This document shows positions 26,650-34,661 of a DNA stretch of 64,000 bases, piece by piece. Every line of letters begins with the position of its first letter. The stretch's first letter is position 1. Made by a program: the position numbers and the translations under genes. The notes under the pieces are model-generated. The model was not told the DNA's origin, searched no databases, and was given only the letters and a program-made list of their open reading frames with translations. Source of the DNA: Paenibacillus lignilyticus (GTDB taxonomy: Bacteria > Bacillota > Bacilli > Paenibacillales > Paenibacillaceae); NCBI RefSeq assembly GCF_017942085.1, contig NZ_JAGKSP010000011.1, positions 62,001 to 126,000 on the forward strand, in the 5' to 3' direction.

Positions 26650-28077
26650 TTATTGATTCTCGAGCATCTTCGCTCTTGCGCTCGCAACAAACTCGTTTAC
26701 TTTATCCTCGAATTCTTTGGCTTTGTCAGCGACTTTATATTCACCGGACATCAGCTTCTCCGTGAACTTGTTCTCGGTATCCCATGCCGCGAAATCATTC
26801 CAGCCCGGAACAATCGGATATGGAACCGCGTTAGACATCAGCTTCATGACTTCTTTCTCGCCCGGCAAAGTCAGGTTGGCTTCCAGCTTCGCCCATACTT
26901 CAGGTTGATCGGCTACCGGATACTTCGTAACTGGCTGTCCGGCTGCTTTCTCGATGTCGATGCGCTTCAAGAAACCTTCTTGGCCCCAAGTCATGAATTT
27001 AGCAAGCTCGTAAGCCGCTTCAGGATATTTAGTCGTAGAGGAAACACCTACGAAGTCTACGATAGTCGGAATGCGTTGACCTGCTTTGCCGGCAGGCATC
27101 GGATAGAAATCAACATCCCCTGCGCCGCCTTTCTTCATCTCGCCCGGAATCCAGCCCATGTTCCAAGAGAAATCGACTGCCATCGCAACATGTCCTTTTT
27201 GGAATGTCCACGAGCCTTCGTCGCCCCATAGCTTCTTCTTCTCTTCGCCTGTCATCACATCATCGACCTTCGTGCGGCGAAGCTCTAGTTTCAAGTTGTA
27301 TGCGTCGATCCACTGCTGGTTCGTGAAGTGGAACTTCTCTCCGTCATACGTGTTCCAACCGATTTCGTTGTCGTTGTTCATAGGTACCCACTCTTGGAAA
27401 GCCAGATCGCCCCAAGGTCCGCCGATACCATAGTAATGTTGATCCGGCTTCGAGAACTTCTTCGCCAAATCGATCATTTCGTCGAACGTCCAGTTGTAAC
27501 TTGGCAATGGCACATTGTTTTTCTCAAACAACGTTTTATTCACGAATACGCCTTCCGCGAATTGGAAGTTTGCCATCGCATAACGTTTTCCGTTAAATAC
27601 GGCCATTTCGGCAAGGTTCTTATACACCTGCTTGGACTCCTCGTCTTTATCCCAGTAAGGGCTCAGATCGAGCAGCCAATCGCTTGTAATCGCCAGCGGG
27701 ATATCTTTCATCCCGAAAACGTCCGGCATCGTGCCTGCAGCTGCTGCTGCCGTCAGCGTAGGCTCAGGCGGGAACGTGATGCTCTTGTCATGCTCGACGG
27801 TGATGTTCGGATATTTCTCCATAAAAGCCTTCATCATGTCATCTTCGATCTTGCTGTCGCCGCCGTCAGCGTATTTCAACGTAAACTTCTCCGTCATCCA
27901 TGCCGGCTTCTCTTCCGGTGCGTTCGTTGCTTCGGTTGCCGGTTCATTAGCCGGCTCCGTGCTCGCTGTATTATCAGCGGCATTCTCGGTCGAATTGTTC
28001 TTCCCTGAGCATCCTGCTAACATCGTCAATACAACAGCGAGAATCATAAACACAGTGATAAACTTGCCGGATTTCAT
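26650..28077 (-). CDS. Sugar ABC transporter substrate-binding lipoprotein, first gene of the 13-gene array
   Basis: 475 aa from ATG 28077 (GGGGGATTCTCA upstream; longer in-frame starts lack a ribosome site). Lipobox LAGC at the end of MKSGKFITVFMILAVVLTMLAGC's signal, an Asn/Glu/Thr-rich linker, then a family-1 solute-binding fold (EKFTLKYADGGDSKIEDDMM, DVFGMKDIPLA, VAMAVDFSWNMGW). Normal length for the family. It is the promoter-proximal gene after the LacI-type regulator and operator-like palindromes, and a stem-loop follows it, both fitting high expression. Ligand unknown. Confidence 0.93.
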   Translation of the reverse strand: MKSGKFITVFMILAVVLTMLAGCSGKNNSTENAADNTASTEPANEPATEATNAPEEKPAWMTEKFTLKYADGGDSKIEDDMMKAFMEKYPNITVEHDKSITFPPEPTLTAAAAAGTMPDVFGMKDIPLAITSDWLLDLSPYWDKDEESKQVYKNLAEMAVFNGKRYAMANFQFAEGVFVNKTLFEKNNVPLPSYNWTFDEMIDLAKKFSKPDQHYYGIGGPWGDLAFQEWVPMNNDNEIGWNTYDGEKFHFTNQQWIDAYNLKLELRRTKVDDVMTGEEKKKLWGDEGSWTFQKGHVAMAVDFSWNMGWIPGEMKKGGAGDVDFYPMPAGKAGQRIPTIVDFVGVSSTTKYPEAAYELAKFMTWGQEGFLKRIDIEKAAGQPVTKYPVADQPEVWAKLEANLTLPGEKEVMKLMSNAVPYPIVPGWNDFAAWDTENKFTEKLMSGEYKVADKAKEFEDKVNEFVASARAKMLENQ

Positions 28078-28166
28078 TGAGAATCCCCCACTTCGATTTA
28101 TGTTGATACACACATAAAGTGTAATGTATCCGATAGCAACGGAAGGCCGTTTGCCTTCAGAATTTA

Positions 28167-28180
28167 TGGAATCGATTTCA
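28167..28180. promoter_or_regulatory. Operator-like site 1 (LacI/cre type)
   Basis: TGGAATCGATTTCA, one mismatch from the perfect dyad TGAAATCGATTTCA found 65 bp away. It lies 90 bp before the receptor start. It is a likely binding site of the LacI-type regulator encoded next door, but the sequence also fits a CcpA cre site. Confidence 0.5.
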
Positions 28181-28231
28181 TTAATTAATCCATTAGAAAC
28201 GATTCAATAGGACTTATGGCCGATATTTTAG

Positions 28232-28245
28232 TGAAATCGATTTCA
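28232..28245. promoter_or_regulatory. Operator-like site 2, perfect 14-bp palindrome
   Basis: TGAAATCGATTTCA is self-complementary and matches the cre consensus TGWNANCGNTNWCA. It lies between the end of the LacI-type gene and the receptor gene. The matching site at 29382-29395 over the LacI gene's own promoter favours a local regulator. Two sites 65 bp apart would allow looping by a dimer of dimers. Confidence 0.6.
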
Positions 28246-28269
28246 ATTTCACTCAATAGAAACGCATTG

Positions 28270-29277
28270 TCACGCTCTATTAAACTCCGATGACTGACGC
28301 ACGATCAATTGAGACTCCACGATTGATACGCGAGGCAAATCAAACACGCCGTTCATGCTGCGGATCAGTTTATCCGCGATTAATGAGCCCATGTCATTCT
28401 TCGGTTGATTAATCGTACTTAACGAAGGGGTCAAATACTTGGATACCCTGTCGTTATCGACGCCGATAATCGCCAATTCGCTCGGAATGCTGATCCCCGC
28501 TTCATTGCAGTATTCGTATACACCGAGCGCCATTTCGTCATTGGCCGAGAAAATGGCCGTGAACACTGCACCCTTCCCCTTCAGCCGCTTCATCGCCGCA
28601 TAACCGCCGGTTTCGTTGAAGTTGCCATTCTCGACAAGCTCCGGCCGAAAAGGTATTCCATGTGCGCCTAAAGCTTTAATGTACCCTTCCAGGCGATCAT
28701 AGCTGTCCTTTGCATTGGCATAGCCGCTAAGGAAAACGATATCCCGATGCCCTTGCGCAATCAAATGCTCAACCGCTTCTTTGGCTGCTTTCACATTGTC
28801 CGTATGTACGCTAAACACGTTCTCATGATCAATGCTGCGACCGACAAGGCCAACCATATAGCCTCTCTCGGCAACGTTCAGCACTTCCTTCTCCGGCAGC
28901 AGCGAGGCGACCAGTATCAGGCAATCGACACTCCGATCCGTGAGCAGACGCAGATATTCCCGCTCGATCTCCATATCGTTCTGGGTATCACAGATAACGA
29001 CTTTATACTTCTGCGAGTAAGCCTTATTCTGAATGCCCTTCACGATGTCCGCATTGTAGGAAACCTTAATGTCCGACACGATAACGCCAATGGTCATCGT
29101 TTTCTGCTGCCTTAAATTCTTGGCTGCAGCATGCGGGACATACTTCAGGTCCTCAATGACTTTGAGAACCGCGTCTCTCGTTTTCGGTTTCACGATCGGA
29201 TTGTTGTTAAGCACCCGGGAAACCGTCGCTTGAGAAACGTTAGCGATTTTTGCGACATCTACAATCTTAATGTCCAT
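28270..29277 (-). CDS. LacI-family transcriptional regulator
   Basis: 335 aa, standard length. N-terminal helix-turn-helix VDVAKIANVSQATVSRVLNN (6-25) with hinge YVPHAAAKNLRQQKT, then a periplasmic-binding-protein-like effector domain (TIGVIVSDIKVSYNADIVKG, LIIADKL-type end SLIADKLIRSMNG). It sits directly upstream of the 13-gene array on the same strand; no terminator is visible between them. Palindromes that suit a LacI protein overlap its own promoter and the array's leader, implying autoregulation and repression relieved by an imported sugar or sugar phosphate. Confidence 0.94.
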   Translation of the reverse strand: MDIKIVDVAKIANVSQATVSRVLNNNPIVKPKTRDAVLKVIEDLKYVPHAAAKNLRQQKTMTIGVIVSDIKVSYNADIVKGIQNKAYSQKYKVVICDTQNDMEIEREYLRLLTDRSVDCLILVASLLPEKEVLNVAERGYMVGLVGRSIDHENVFSVHTDNVKAAKEAVEHLIAQGHRDIVFLSGYANAKDSYDRLEGYIKALGAHGIPFRPELVENGNFNETGGYAAMKRLKGKGAVFTAIFSANDEMALGVYEYCNEAGISIPSELAIIGVDNDRVSKYLTPSLSTINQPKNDMGSLIADKLIRSMNGVFDLPRVSIVESQLIVRQSSEFNRA

Positions 29278-29367
29278 TATGCATTCGCCTTTTCTCTAAG
29301 TTTATGACACCCAATCAGTGACTGGTAGATACAGTCATGAATACGCTTTTTTTGGTGCCTTAGTTTT

Positions 29368-29396
29368 AAGATACCATCCTTTGAAAACGATTTCAA
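29368..29396 (-). promoter_or_regulatory. Promoter of the LacI-type gene with overlapping operator
   Basis: Minus strand: -35 TTGAAA (29396-29391), 17-nt spacer, -10 TATCTT (29373-29368). The 14-mer at 29382-29395 (TGAAAACGATTTCA) overlaps the -35 and matches the two dyads downstream of the gene in 13 and 12 of 14 positions, so occupancy should block RNA polymerase. It also fits the cre consensus completely. Confidence 0.6.
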
Positions 29397-29449
29397 TATT
29401 TTGTTTCAAAGCCATTTTCGTTGCGCCTTACCACGAACCTAAAAGGATA

Positions 29450-29479
29450 GAGTGGAAACCTGAAATCAGGCTTCCACTC
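29450..29479 (-). terminator. Probable terminator of the second importer operon
   Basis: Minus-strand hairpin GAGTGGAA-CCTG-loop-CAGG-TTCCACTC with one mismatch, 15 nt past the binding-protein stop. The tail TATCCTTTT is only moderately T-rich, so strength is uncertain. Confidence 0.6.
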
Positions 29480-29494
29480 CAAATTAATGTCTAT

Positions 29495-31102
29495 TTAGTT
29501 CTCATCCTTGAACTTCTCGTTCACTTTATCGATGGCATCCTGCAAGCCAAGTCCCATTTGCTCATCGGCAAATTGCTTGAGCGCTGCTTTAATGTCATCG
29601 TTGCCCATGACCAGCTTCGTTACCAAGCCATCGATGTCTCCGCCGCCCGTGCTAAGCGAGCTTGCATACGAATTGACAACCCAGTTTACTGGCGCTTTCT
29701 CTCCGGTTTTGAGCGCTTCCGCCTCAACGCCGTCCAGATATTGTTGAACCTGCTCCGTCTCCGTCGAACCGTAACCATCGATGTAGCGCACGCCATCCGT
29801 CCAGATGGACAGACCGTTGAACACCGTTGTGGACGGGTACTTCTTAGCTAGATCGAAATCCTTCTCGCCTGCATGCTTGTTAATGATTTTATCGCCGTTC
29901 GGCTCCCAATCCACGCCTTCAAGACCGTAGAATACCGTCTTCTGGCCTTCCGGCGAAGCGAGCCAATCAAGCAGGGCAAGAATGCGCTCTTGCTTCTCGT
30001 CGCTGACTTCTCCGTTAAAGAGCGTGCCGGACCAGTAGTCGAAATAACCGTACAGGTAGTTCTTGCCATCGGCTGCCGGGATGTTCGGCAAGATTTTGAC
30101 ATGGTCGATGATTTTCGAACCCGGATTAGCTGCCGTCCAGCCCGGAATCATGCCTGTCATCGTTTTCACCGTTGTTACGATTGCAGCTGCCTTACCTTGG
30201 TTAAACTTGCCGTCGGCGTCCATATTAGGAACAGCAAAGTCCTTATCCATCAGACCGGATTTGAACAGATCGCGCTCACGTTCAACCACTTCGGCATATC
30301 CGTCCGTCATCCAGCCCGGAATCCATTTGCCATCTACCTTCTGCCACCAGCCGCCGCCCGGAGCGACGTTGTGGAAGACGCTGTCGTGCGTCCAACCGAT
30401 ATTGTTTGTGGTAAGACCGATAACGCCTTTTTTGTCGGCTATCGTTTTCAATACGTTTTTCAGTTCATCGTATGTCGTTGGATCTTTGAGACCCAGCTCT
30501 TCCATCCAATCCTTACGGATCAGAATACCGCGGTCATTCGGCAGCTCATTGCGGTTAGCGAGCATCCTTGGCACGAAGTAACTCTTGCCGTCGGCTGCAT
30601 TCGCGCCTTGAACATCCGGAAGATCGATATATTTCTTCAGATTCGGGAATTTGCTCATATCGTCAGGCAGCGCTTTAATGATGCCTTGATCTACCCATTG
30701 ATTGAACAAGTCGCCGCTTGTTGCATCCGAGAAGAAGGCATCGGGCAGTTGACCGGAAGCGGCCCACAGCTTAGTTCTGTCGGAGTAATCGCTCCACGAT
30801 TCGTTAACCGGTTTAATGGTAATATTGAATTTCTCTTGAATCATCTTCAGCAGGTCGTCCTCTTGGCCCTCTTTAATCGCAGATGCGATATCAAAGTACG
30901 CAATGGACACCTCCAGATGATCCTTGAAAAGATCAGCTTCCGCAGCATTGCCGTTGCCTGTGTTCGAAGCAGCATTATTCGTAGCCGCTGTATTGCCTGT
31001 GTTGTTATTCGCTGTATCATTGTTCGATCCACAGCCTGTCAGCAAACCGGTTGCAAGCAGCGCCGTGCTAAGACCTACGGTAAGAGCTTTTCTGTTCTTC
31101 AT
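29495..31102 (-). CDS. LplA-type sugar-binding lipoprotein (second importer)
   Basis: 535 aa from ATG 31102 (GAGGGGG upstream; the longer frame has no ribosome site). Signal with lipobox LTGC, a long Asn/Thr/Ala linker, then a large family-1 solute-binding domain of the LplA/YtcQ class (SIAYFDIASAIKEGQEDDLL, GILIRKDWMEELGLKDPTTY, GAFSPV-opposed end KAPVNWVVNSY). It is the third gene after the LplB- and YtcP-type permeases, 71 bp downstream of them. It would bind an oligosaccharide and feed the LplB/YtcP channel. Confidence 0.93.
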   Translation of the reverse strand: MKNRKALTVGLSTALLATGLLTGCGSNNDTANNNTGNTAATNNAASNTGNGNAAEADLFKDHLEVSIAYFDIASAIKEGQEDDLLKMIQEKFNITIKPVNESWSDYSDRTKLWAASGQLPDAFFSDATSGDLFNQWVDQGIIKALPDDMSKFPNLKKYIDLPDVQGANAADGKSYFVPRMLANRNELPNDRGILIRKDWMEELGLKDPTTYDELKNVLKTIADKKGVIGLTTNNIGWTHDSVFHNVAPGGGWWQKVDGKWIPGWMTDGYAEVVERERDLFKSGLMDKDFAVPNMDADGKFNQGKAAAIVTTVKTMTGMIPGWTAANPGSKIIDHVKILPNIPAADGKNYLYGYFDYWSGTLFNGEVSDEKQERILALLDWLASPEGQKTVFYGLEGVDWEPNGDKIINKHAGEKDFDLAKKYPSTTVFNGLSIWTDGVRYIDGYGSTETEQVQQYLDGVEAEALKTGEKAPVNWVVNSYASSLSTGGGDIDGLVTKLVMGNDDIKAALKQFADEQMGLGLQDAIDKVNEKFKDEN

Positions 31103-31173
31103 ATCTCTTATATCCCCCTCAAGTAATGTATCTTCTTTCAAGGCCCCGTTACTGGTAATCAGCTTCAAAGGAG

Positions 31174-32088
31174 TTATCCTTTGATCGAACCGATCATCAC
31201 CCCCTTGGCGAAATACTTTTGCAGGAAGGGATAAACGGCCATGATCGGCAGGCTTGTTACCATAATGGCTGCCATTTTGAGCGAATCCTGCGGAATTTTC
31301 ACTTTCGATTGGTCGATAACCGATACGCCGTTATTCATGCTTAATATTTGAGAAATACTGGTCAACATGTTGCGCAGCATAAGCTGCATCGGATATTTGT
31401 CCGCATCGGTCAAGAACAGCATCGGCGTATACCAGTCGTTCCAGCGATCCACCGCGTAGAAGAGCGAGATGGACGCAATGACAGGCATCGAGGTCGGAAT
31501 GACGATGCGCATCAGAATCGCGAAATCGCCCGCCCCATCGATCTTAGCCGACTCCTCCAGACTTGAGGGGAAATCCCGGAAGAAGGAGAGCATAATCCAA
31601 ATGTAGAACGTATTGAGCGCCGATGGGAGAATCATCACCCAGTAGCTGTTCTGCAAGCCAACACCCTTAATCGTCAAGTAATACGGGATGAGTCCGCCAC
31701 CGAAGAACATGGTGAAGATAATAAAGCCCATAATATATTTCCAGCCCGGCATGCCTCTCTTGCTTAATGCGTAAGCGGCTACCGTCGTTAGGAACAAGCT
31801 GAGGAACGTTCCAATGAGTGTAACGGATATCGAGACCGTAAAGGCTCTGCCGACGCCGTATTTAATAATTTGCTCATAGCCTTCAAGCGTAAAGGCCGTC
31901 GGCCAGATCAAGCCGGTCGGCGTTCCGAAAGAGCTGATCAATACCGTGTAGAAAGGAAATATGGCTGCCAGCGCCGCGAGAATGAATATAGCATGCAGGA
32001 CGACGTCCGCACTGCTCTTTCCCCTGTTTGCCAAACGATGCTCGTCTTGTGCTCCTGCGTTCTGATTTACAATCGTAGTTTCTGCCAT
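31174..32088 (-). CDS. YtcP/LplC-type carbohydrate ABC permease (second importer)
   Basis: 304 aa, six membrane helices, EAA loop with core EESAKIDGAGDFAILMRIVI, and the C-terminal hallmark FAKGVMIGSIKG. Its ATG follows the stop of the LplB-type gene with no gap (TAAATG), and GGAGGGGCTGATGTAA serves as ribosome site. Partner of the gene just upstream. Confidence 0.94.
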   Translation of the reverse strand: MAETTIVNQNAGAQDEHRLANRGKSSADVVLHAIFILAALAAIFPFYTVLISSFGTPTGLIWPTAFTLEGYEQIIKYGVGRAFTVSISVTLIGTFLSLFLTTVAAYALSKRGMPGWKYIMGFIIFTMFFGGGLIPYYLTIKGVGLQNSYWVMILPSALNTFYIWIMLSFFRDFPSSLEESAKIDGAGDFAILMRIVIPTSMPVIASISLFYAVDRWNDWYTPMLFLTDADKYPMQLMLRNMLTSISQILSMNNGVSVIDQSKVKIPQDSLKMAAIMVTSLPIMAVYPFLQKYFAKGVMIGSIKG

Positions 32089-33015
32089 TTACATCAGCCC
32101 CTCCTGACCCATACGTTTCACGAAATAGTTAGCAAGCAGTAAGAGGGCCAAACTGATAACCGACTTGAACAGGCCGACTGCCGTAATAATGCCGAAACCA
32201 AGATTGACTCTGCCGGAGAACGAGAGCCGGTACATAAACGTATCGAGAATGTCCGCGACATCGTAAACGCCGGGGCTGTACAGGTTGAAAATTTGATCGA
32301 AGCCGCCGTTCATAATCCCGCTGACGGCCAGGATAAGCATCATCGCAGCAACGCCGTTAATGGAAGGCCATGTAATGTGAAGCATCTGCTTCCATCTATT
32401 CGCGCCATCCATATAAGCGGCTTCGTAGAGCTCCGGACTGATCCCCGCTATAGCGGCAAGATAGATAATCGCGCCCCAGCCCGCTTCTTTCCATATATTC
32501 GTTGTATAGAGCAAGCCTCTAAACGTATCCGGATCCGATAGCAAGCTGACATTCTCAAGCCCAAGATGCGAAATCACCAGATGTACCGCACCCGTGTTAC
32601 CGAGGATATTAACGAGAATACCGCCAAGCACGACCCAAGACAGGAAATGAGGAAACGTGAATACGGTTTGGTACAGCTTCTTCAGCTTGGAGCCTGCAAC
32701 CTCGTTAAGCAGCAGCGCTACGATAATGGCCATCGGAAACTCGATGATCAGCCTGCCGATGCTGATGACGATCGTATTTTGGAACGCGGTCCAGAAGTCG
32801 GAATACTTGAAAATGTACCGGAAGTTGTCCAGTCCCACCCACGGACTGCCCAGTATACCCTTGTTGTACATAAATTTCTTGAAGGAGAGCGTGACGCCGT
32901 ACATGGGGATGTACGCGAAGATCGCATAATAGACGACAACGGGCACTAAGAACAAATAAAACATTTTATACTGCATGATCCGTTTCCAAAGCGCTGTACC
33001 GTTCAAATGAACCAT
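32089..33015 (-). CDS. LplB-type carbohydrate ABC permease (second importer)
   Basis: 308 aa from the ATG at 33015. The frame also allows a TTG two codons earlier and Met16, where GGAAACGGATC gives a better ribosome site, so the start is uncertain. Six membrane helices, EAA loop core YEAAYMDGANRWKQMLHITW, family end NYFVKRMGQEGLM. First gene of the operon; about 230 bp of upstream DNA hold several repeat elements described separately. Probably activated by the YesN protein encoded directly upstream. Confidence 0.92.
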   Translation of the reverse strand: MVHLNGTALWKRIMQYKMFYLFLVPVVVYYAIFAYIPMYGVTLSFKKFMYNKGILGSPWVGLDNFRYIFKYSDFWTAFQNTIVISIGRLIIEFPMAIIVALLLNEVAGSKLKKLYQTVFTFPHFLSWVVLGGILVNILGNTGAVHLVISHLGLENVSLLSDPDTFRGLLYTTNIWKEAGWGAIIYLAAIAGISPELYEAAYMDGANRWKQMLHITWPSINGVAAMMLILAVSGIMNGGFDQIFNLYSPGVYDVADILDTFMYRLSFSGRVNLGFGIITAVGLFKSVISLALLLLANYFVKRMGQEGLM

Positions 33016-33079
33016 CTCCAATATGCATATGTCGTCTTACCTGCTGTACTGTTTGGTATAGACATATATTAGCCGCAAA

Positions 33080-33093
33080 TGAAAGCGCTTCCC
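33080..33093. promoter_or_regulatory. cre-like site in the leader of the second importer operon
   Basis: TGAAAGCGCTTCCC agrees with the near-palindromic cre core TGAAAGCGCTTTCA at 12 of 14 positions. Its place, about 65 bp before the LplB start, suits a CcpA roadblock. Confidence 0.5.
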
Positions 33094-33113
33094 ATGTACA
33101 AAACATAGCTGCT

Positions 33114-33155
33114 TTTGTCCTTATACTCGGAGTTTTCAGGAGCTCTTTGTCCTTA
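33114..33155 (-). repeat. Two exact 10-bp direct repeats, 32 bp apart, upstream of the LplB-type gene
   Basis: TTTGTCCTTA occurs at 33114-33123 and 33146-33155 (TAAGGACAAA on the coding strand). The 32-bp period is close to three helical turns, the pattern expected for an AraC-type response regulator dimer. Likely target of the adjacent YesN protein; inference. Confidence 0.5.
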
Positions 33156-33164
33156 GATCTAACA

Positions 33165-33195
33165 AATAGACAAAAATAAATAACCATTGTCTATT
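33165..33195. promoter_or_regulatory. 9-bp inverted repeat upstream of the second importer operon
   Basis: AATAGACAA (33165-33173) and TTGTCTATT (33187-33195) are perfect complements separated by 13 nt. It lies between the YesN terminator and the direct repeats. It may be an operator; no regulator family is evident. Confidence 0.4.
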
Positions 33196-33221
33196 TTCAC
33201 AAGAAGAACCTTGCTGAAATG

Positions 33222-33245
33222 AAAAAAGACGGCTGGATGCCGTCT
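33222..33245 (-). terminator. Terminator of the YesM/YesN operon
   Basis: Minus-strand AGACGGC-ATCCA-GCCGTCT followed by a run of T, beginning at the base after the YesN stop codon. It separates the regulators from the importer operon they probably control. Confidence 0.92.
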
Positions 33246-34661
33246 TCACATGCTCGCCCGATATTCCCGCGGCGTCTTGCCGACAATTTTCTTGAATATT
33301 TTGCTGAAATAATAAGCATCGGGATAGCCGGCACGCTCACCGACACGGTGGATCGGCAGGTTGCTGTTCCTCAGCAGCTCACAGGCATGGCGGACGCGAA
33401 GCTCAGCCAGGTAATCCGTAAACGATTGGCTGACATGCTTGATAAACAGCTGACTGATATAATTCCGGTTCATATAAAATTCATCCGCCAGCATCTGAAG
33501 CGAGAGATTCTCGTGGTAATGATTGTTCACGTACTCAATGACGGCAACGAATGATTCGCTGCGGAAATGCCCTTGATGGTACATGCCGCCCAAGTACGCC
33601 CCGGACATCCGTTTCAAATCCTGGATCAATTCCCCGATATCCTGATAACGCTCGATCAATCGTTCATAGTCGACCAGCAGGTATCTGGCAAGCTTCTCCG
33701 ATTCGTGATTCTGCGAGTGAATAATGGTCGTTAATACGGTGTTATGGAGGAAGAAGGCGTGCTTGATCTGATAACAGCCGGTACGAAACAACTGCTCATA
33801 TTGATCATATAAGGCCATCAATTCAGACAAGTTGCGATTCTGAAGTGCAGCGGGAAGCTGCTTGAAGTCCGAGAAGCCCTTCGACTCGCCAACTTGGAGT
33901 ACGGTTGGCTCGCCGGTTATAAAGTATTGAAAGGCTGCCATTTCAGCATCCTCAATAGCTCCCTTCAGCTCTGCAACATGATGGAATAGTCCGCTGATTC
34001 CGATGCCCCGGAAGGTGGAGCTGCTGTTCGCCAAATGCTCGTAAAGCGATACAGGCTGATCCTCTTCCGTCGCAATATACATGCTTTTACCGCCGCCAGC
34101 GCTCAGCTTCAAGTGACGATACGGACGAAGCAGATTCGCGTCCGCAACATCCAAGCCGACGACGACGCGCAAGCCGCTTGCAGCATCAAAGCCGGCATTG
34201 CTCAGCAGCTTCAGTACCCGTTCACTGCCCTCTTGCTTATCCTCCACAATCCACTCCAGCACGGAAGGCACATCCTTGGCCGAACGTTCATCCAGCCTCT
34301 CCTTGGCTTTCTTAAGCAGCGGAATGATCTCCTCTTCCTCGATTGGCTTCAGACAATACCCGATCGCCCCTAAGTTCATGCATTTCTGCACGTAAGAGAA
34401 CTCCGCGAAGCCGCTGACGACAATGAAGAGCGTGTCCAGCTGCAGCTCGTTGCATTTCTTAATGAGCTCCAATCCGCTGATCTGCGGCATCCGAATATCG
34501 ATGAACGCCAAATCGGGAATGAGCTCCTGCATGAGCTGAAGCGCTCTTGGACTCTGCGTTTCGGTGGCGATAATGTCAAACCCATAGCGAGACCATTCGA
34601 TGCCATCCAGCAGATTCTTCACGACCCACTGCTCATCATCAACGATCATAGCTCTATACAT
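33246..34661 (-). CDS. YesN-type response regulator with AraC domain
   Basis: 471 aa from ATG 34661, which overlaps the kinase stop by 8 bp (ATGTATAG) and has GAAGGGCTGACC upstream; the longer frame would run back inside the kinase gene. Receiver domain 1-120 with DDE at 8-10, Asp55 in FIDIRMP and Lys in CLKPIE. C-terminal AraC domain (LQMLADEFYMNRNYISQLF, GKTPREYRAS). Cognate of the kinase at 34654-36429 and probable activator of the LplB/YtcP/LplA operon downstream. Confidence 0.93.
   Translation of the reverse strand: MYRAMIVDDEQWVVKNLLDGIEWSRYGFDIIATETQSPRALQLMQELIPDLAFIDIRMPQISGLELIKKCNELQLDTLFIVVSGFAEFSYVQKCMNLGAIGYCLKPIEEEEIIPLLKKAKERLDERSAKDVPSVLEWIVEDKQEGSERVLKLLSNAGFDAASGLRVVVGLDVADANLLRPYRHLKLSAGGGKSMYIATEEDQPVSLYEHLANSSSTFRGIGISGLFHHVAELKGAIEDAEMAAFQYFITGEPTVLQVGESKGFSDFKQLPAALQNRNLSELMALYDQYEQLFRTGCYQIKHAFFLHNTVLTTIIHSQNHESEKLARYLLVDYERLIERYQDIGELIQDLKRMSGAYLGGMYHQGHFRSESFVAVIEYVNNHYHENLSLQMLADEFYMNRNYISQLFIKHVSQSFTDYLAELRVRHACELLRNSNLPIHRVGERAGYPDAYYFSKIFKKIVGKTPREYRASM

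Noticed and set aside
29873..31126. 417-codon frame on the plus strand
   Set aside because: Antisense to the LplA-type receptor gene, with no ribosome site and no recognisable domain.
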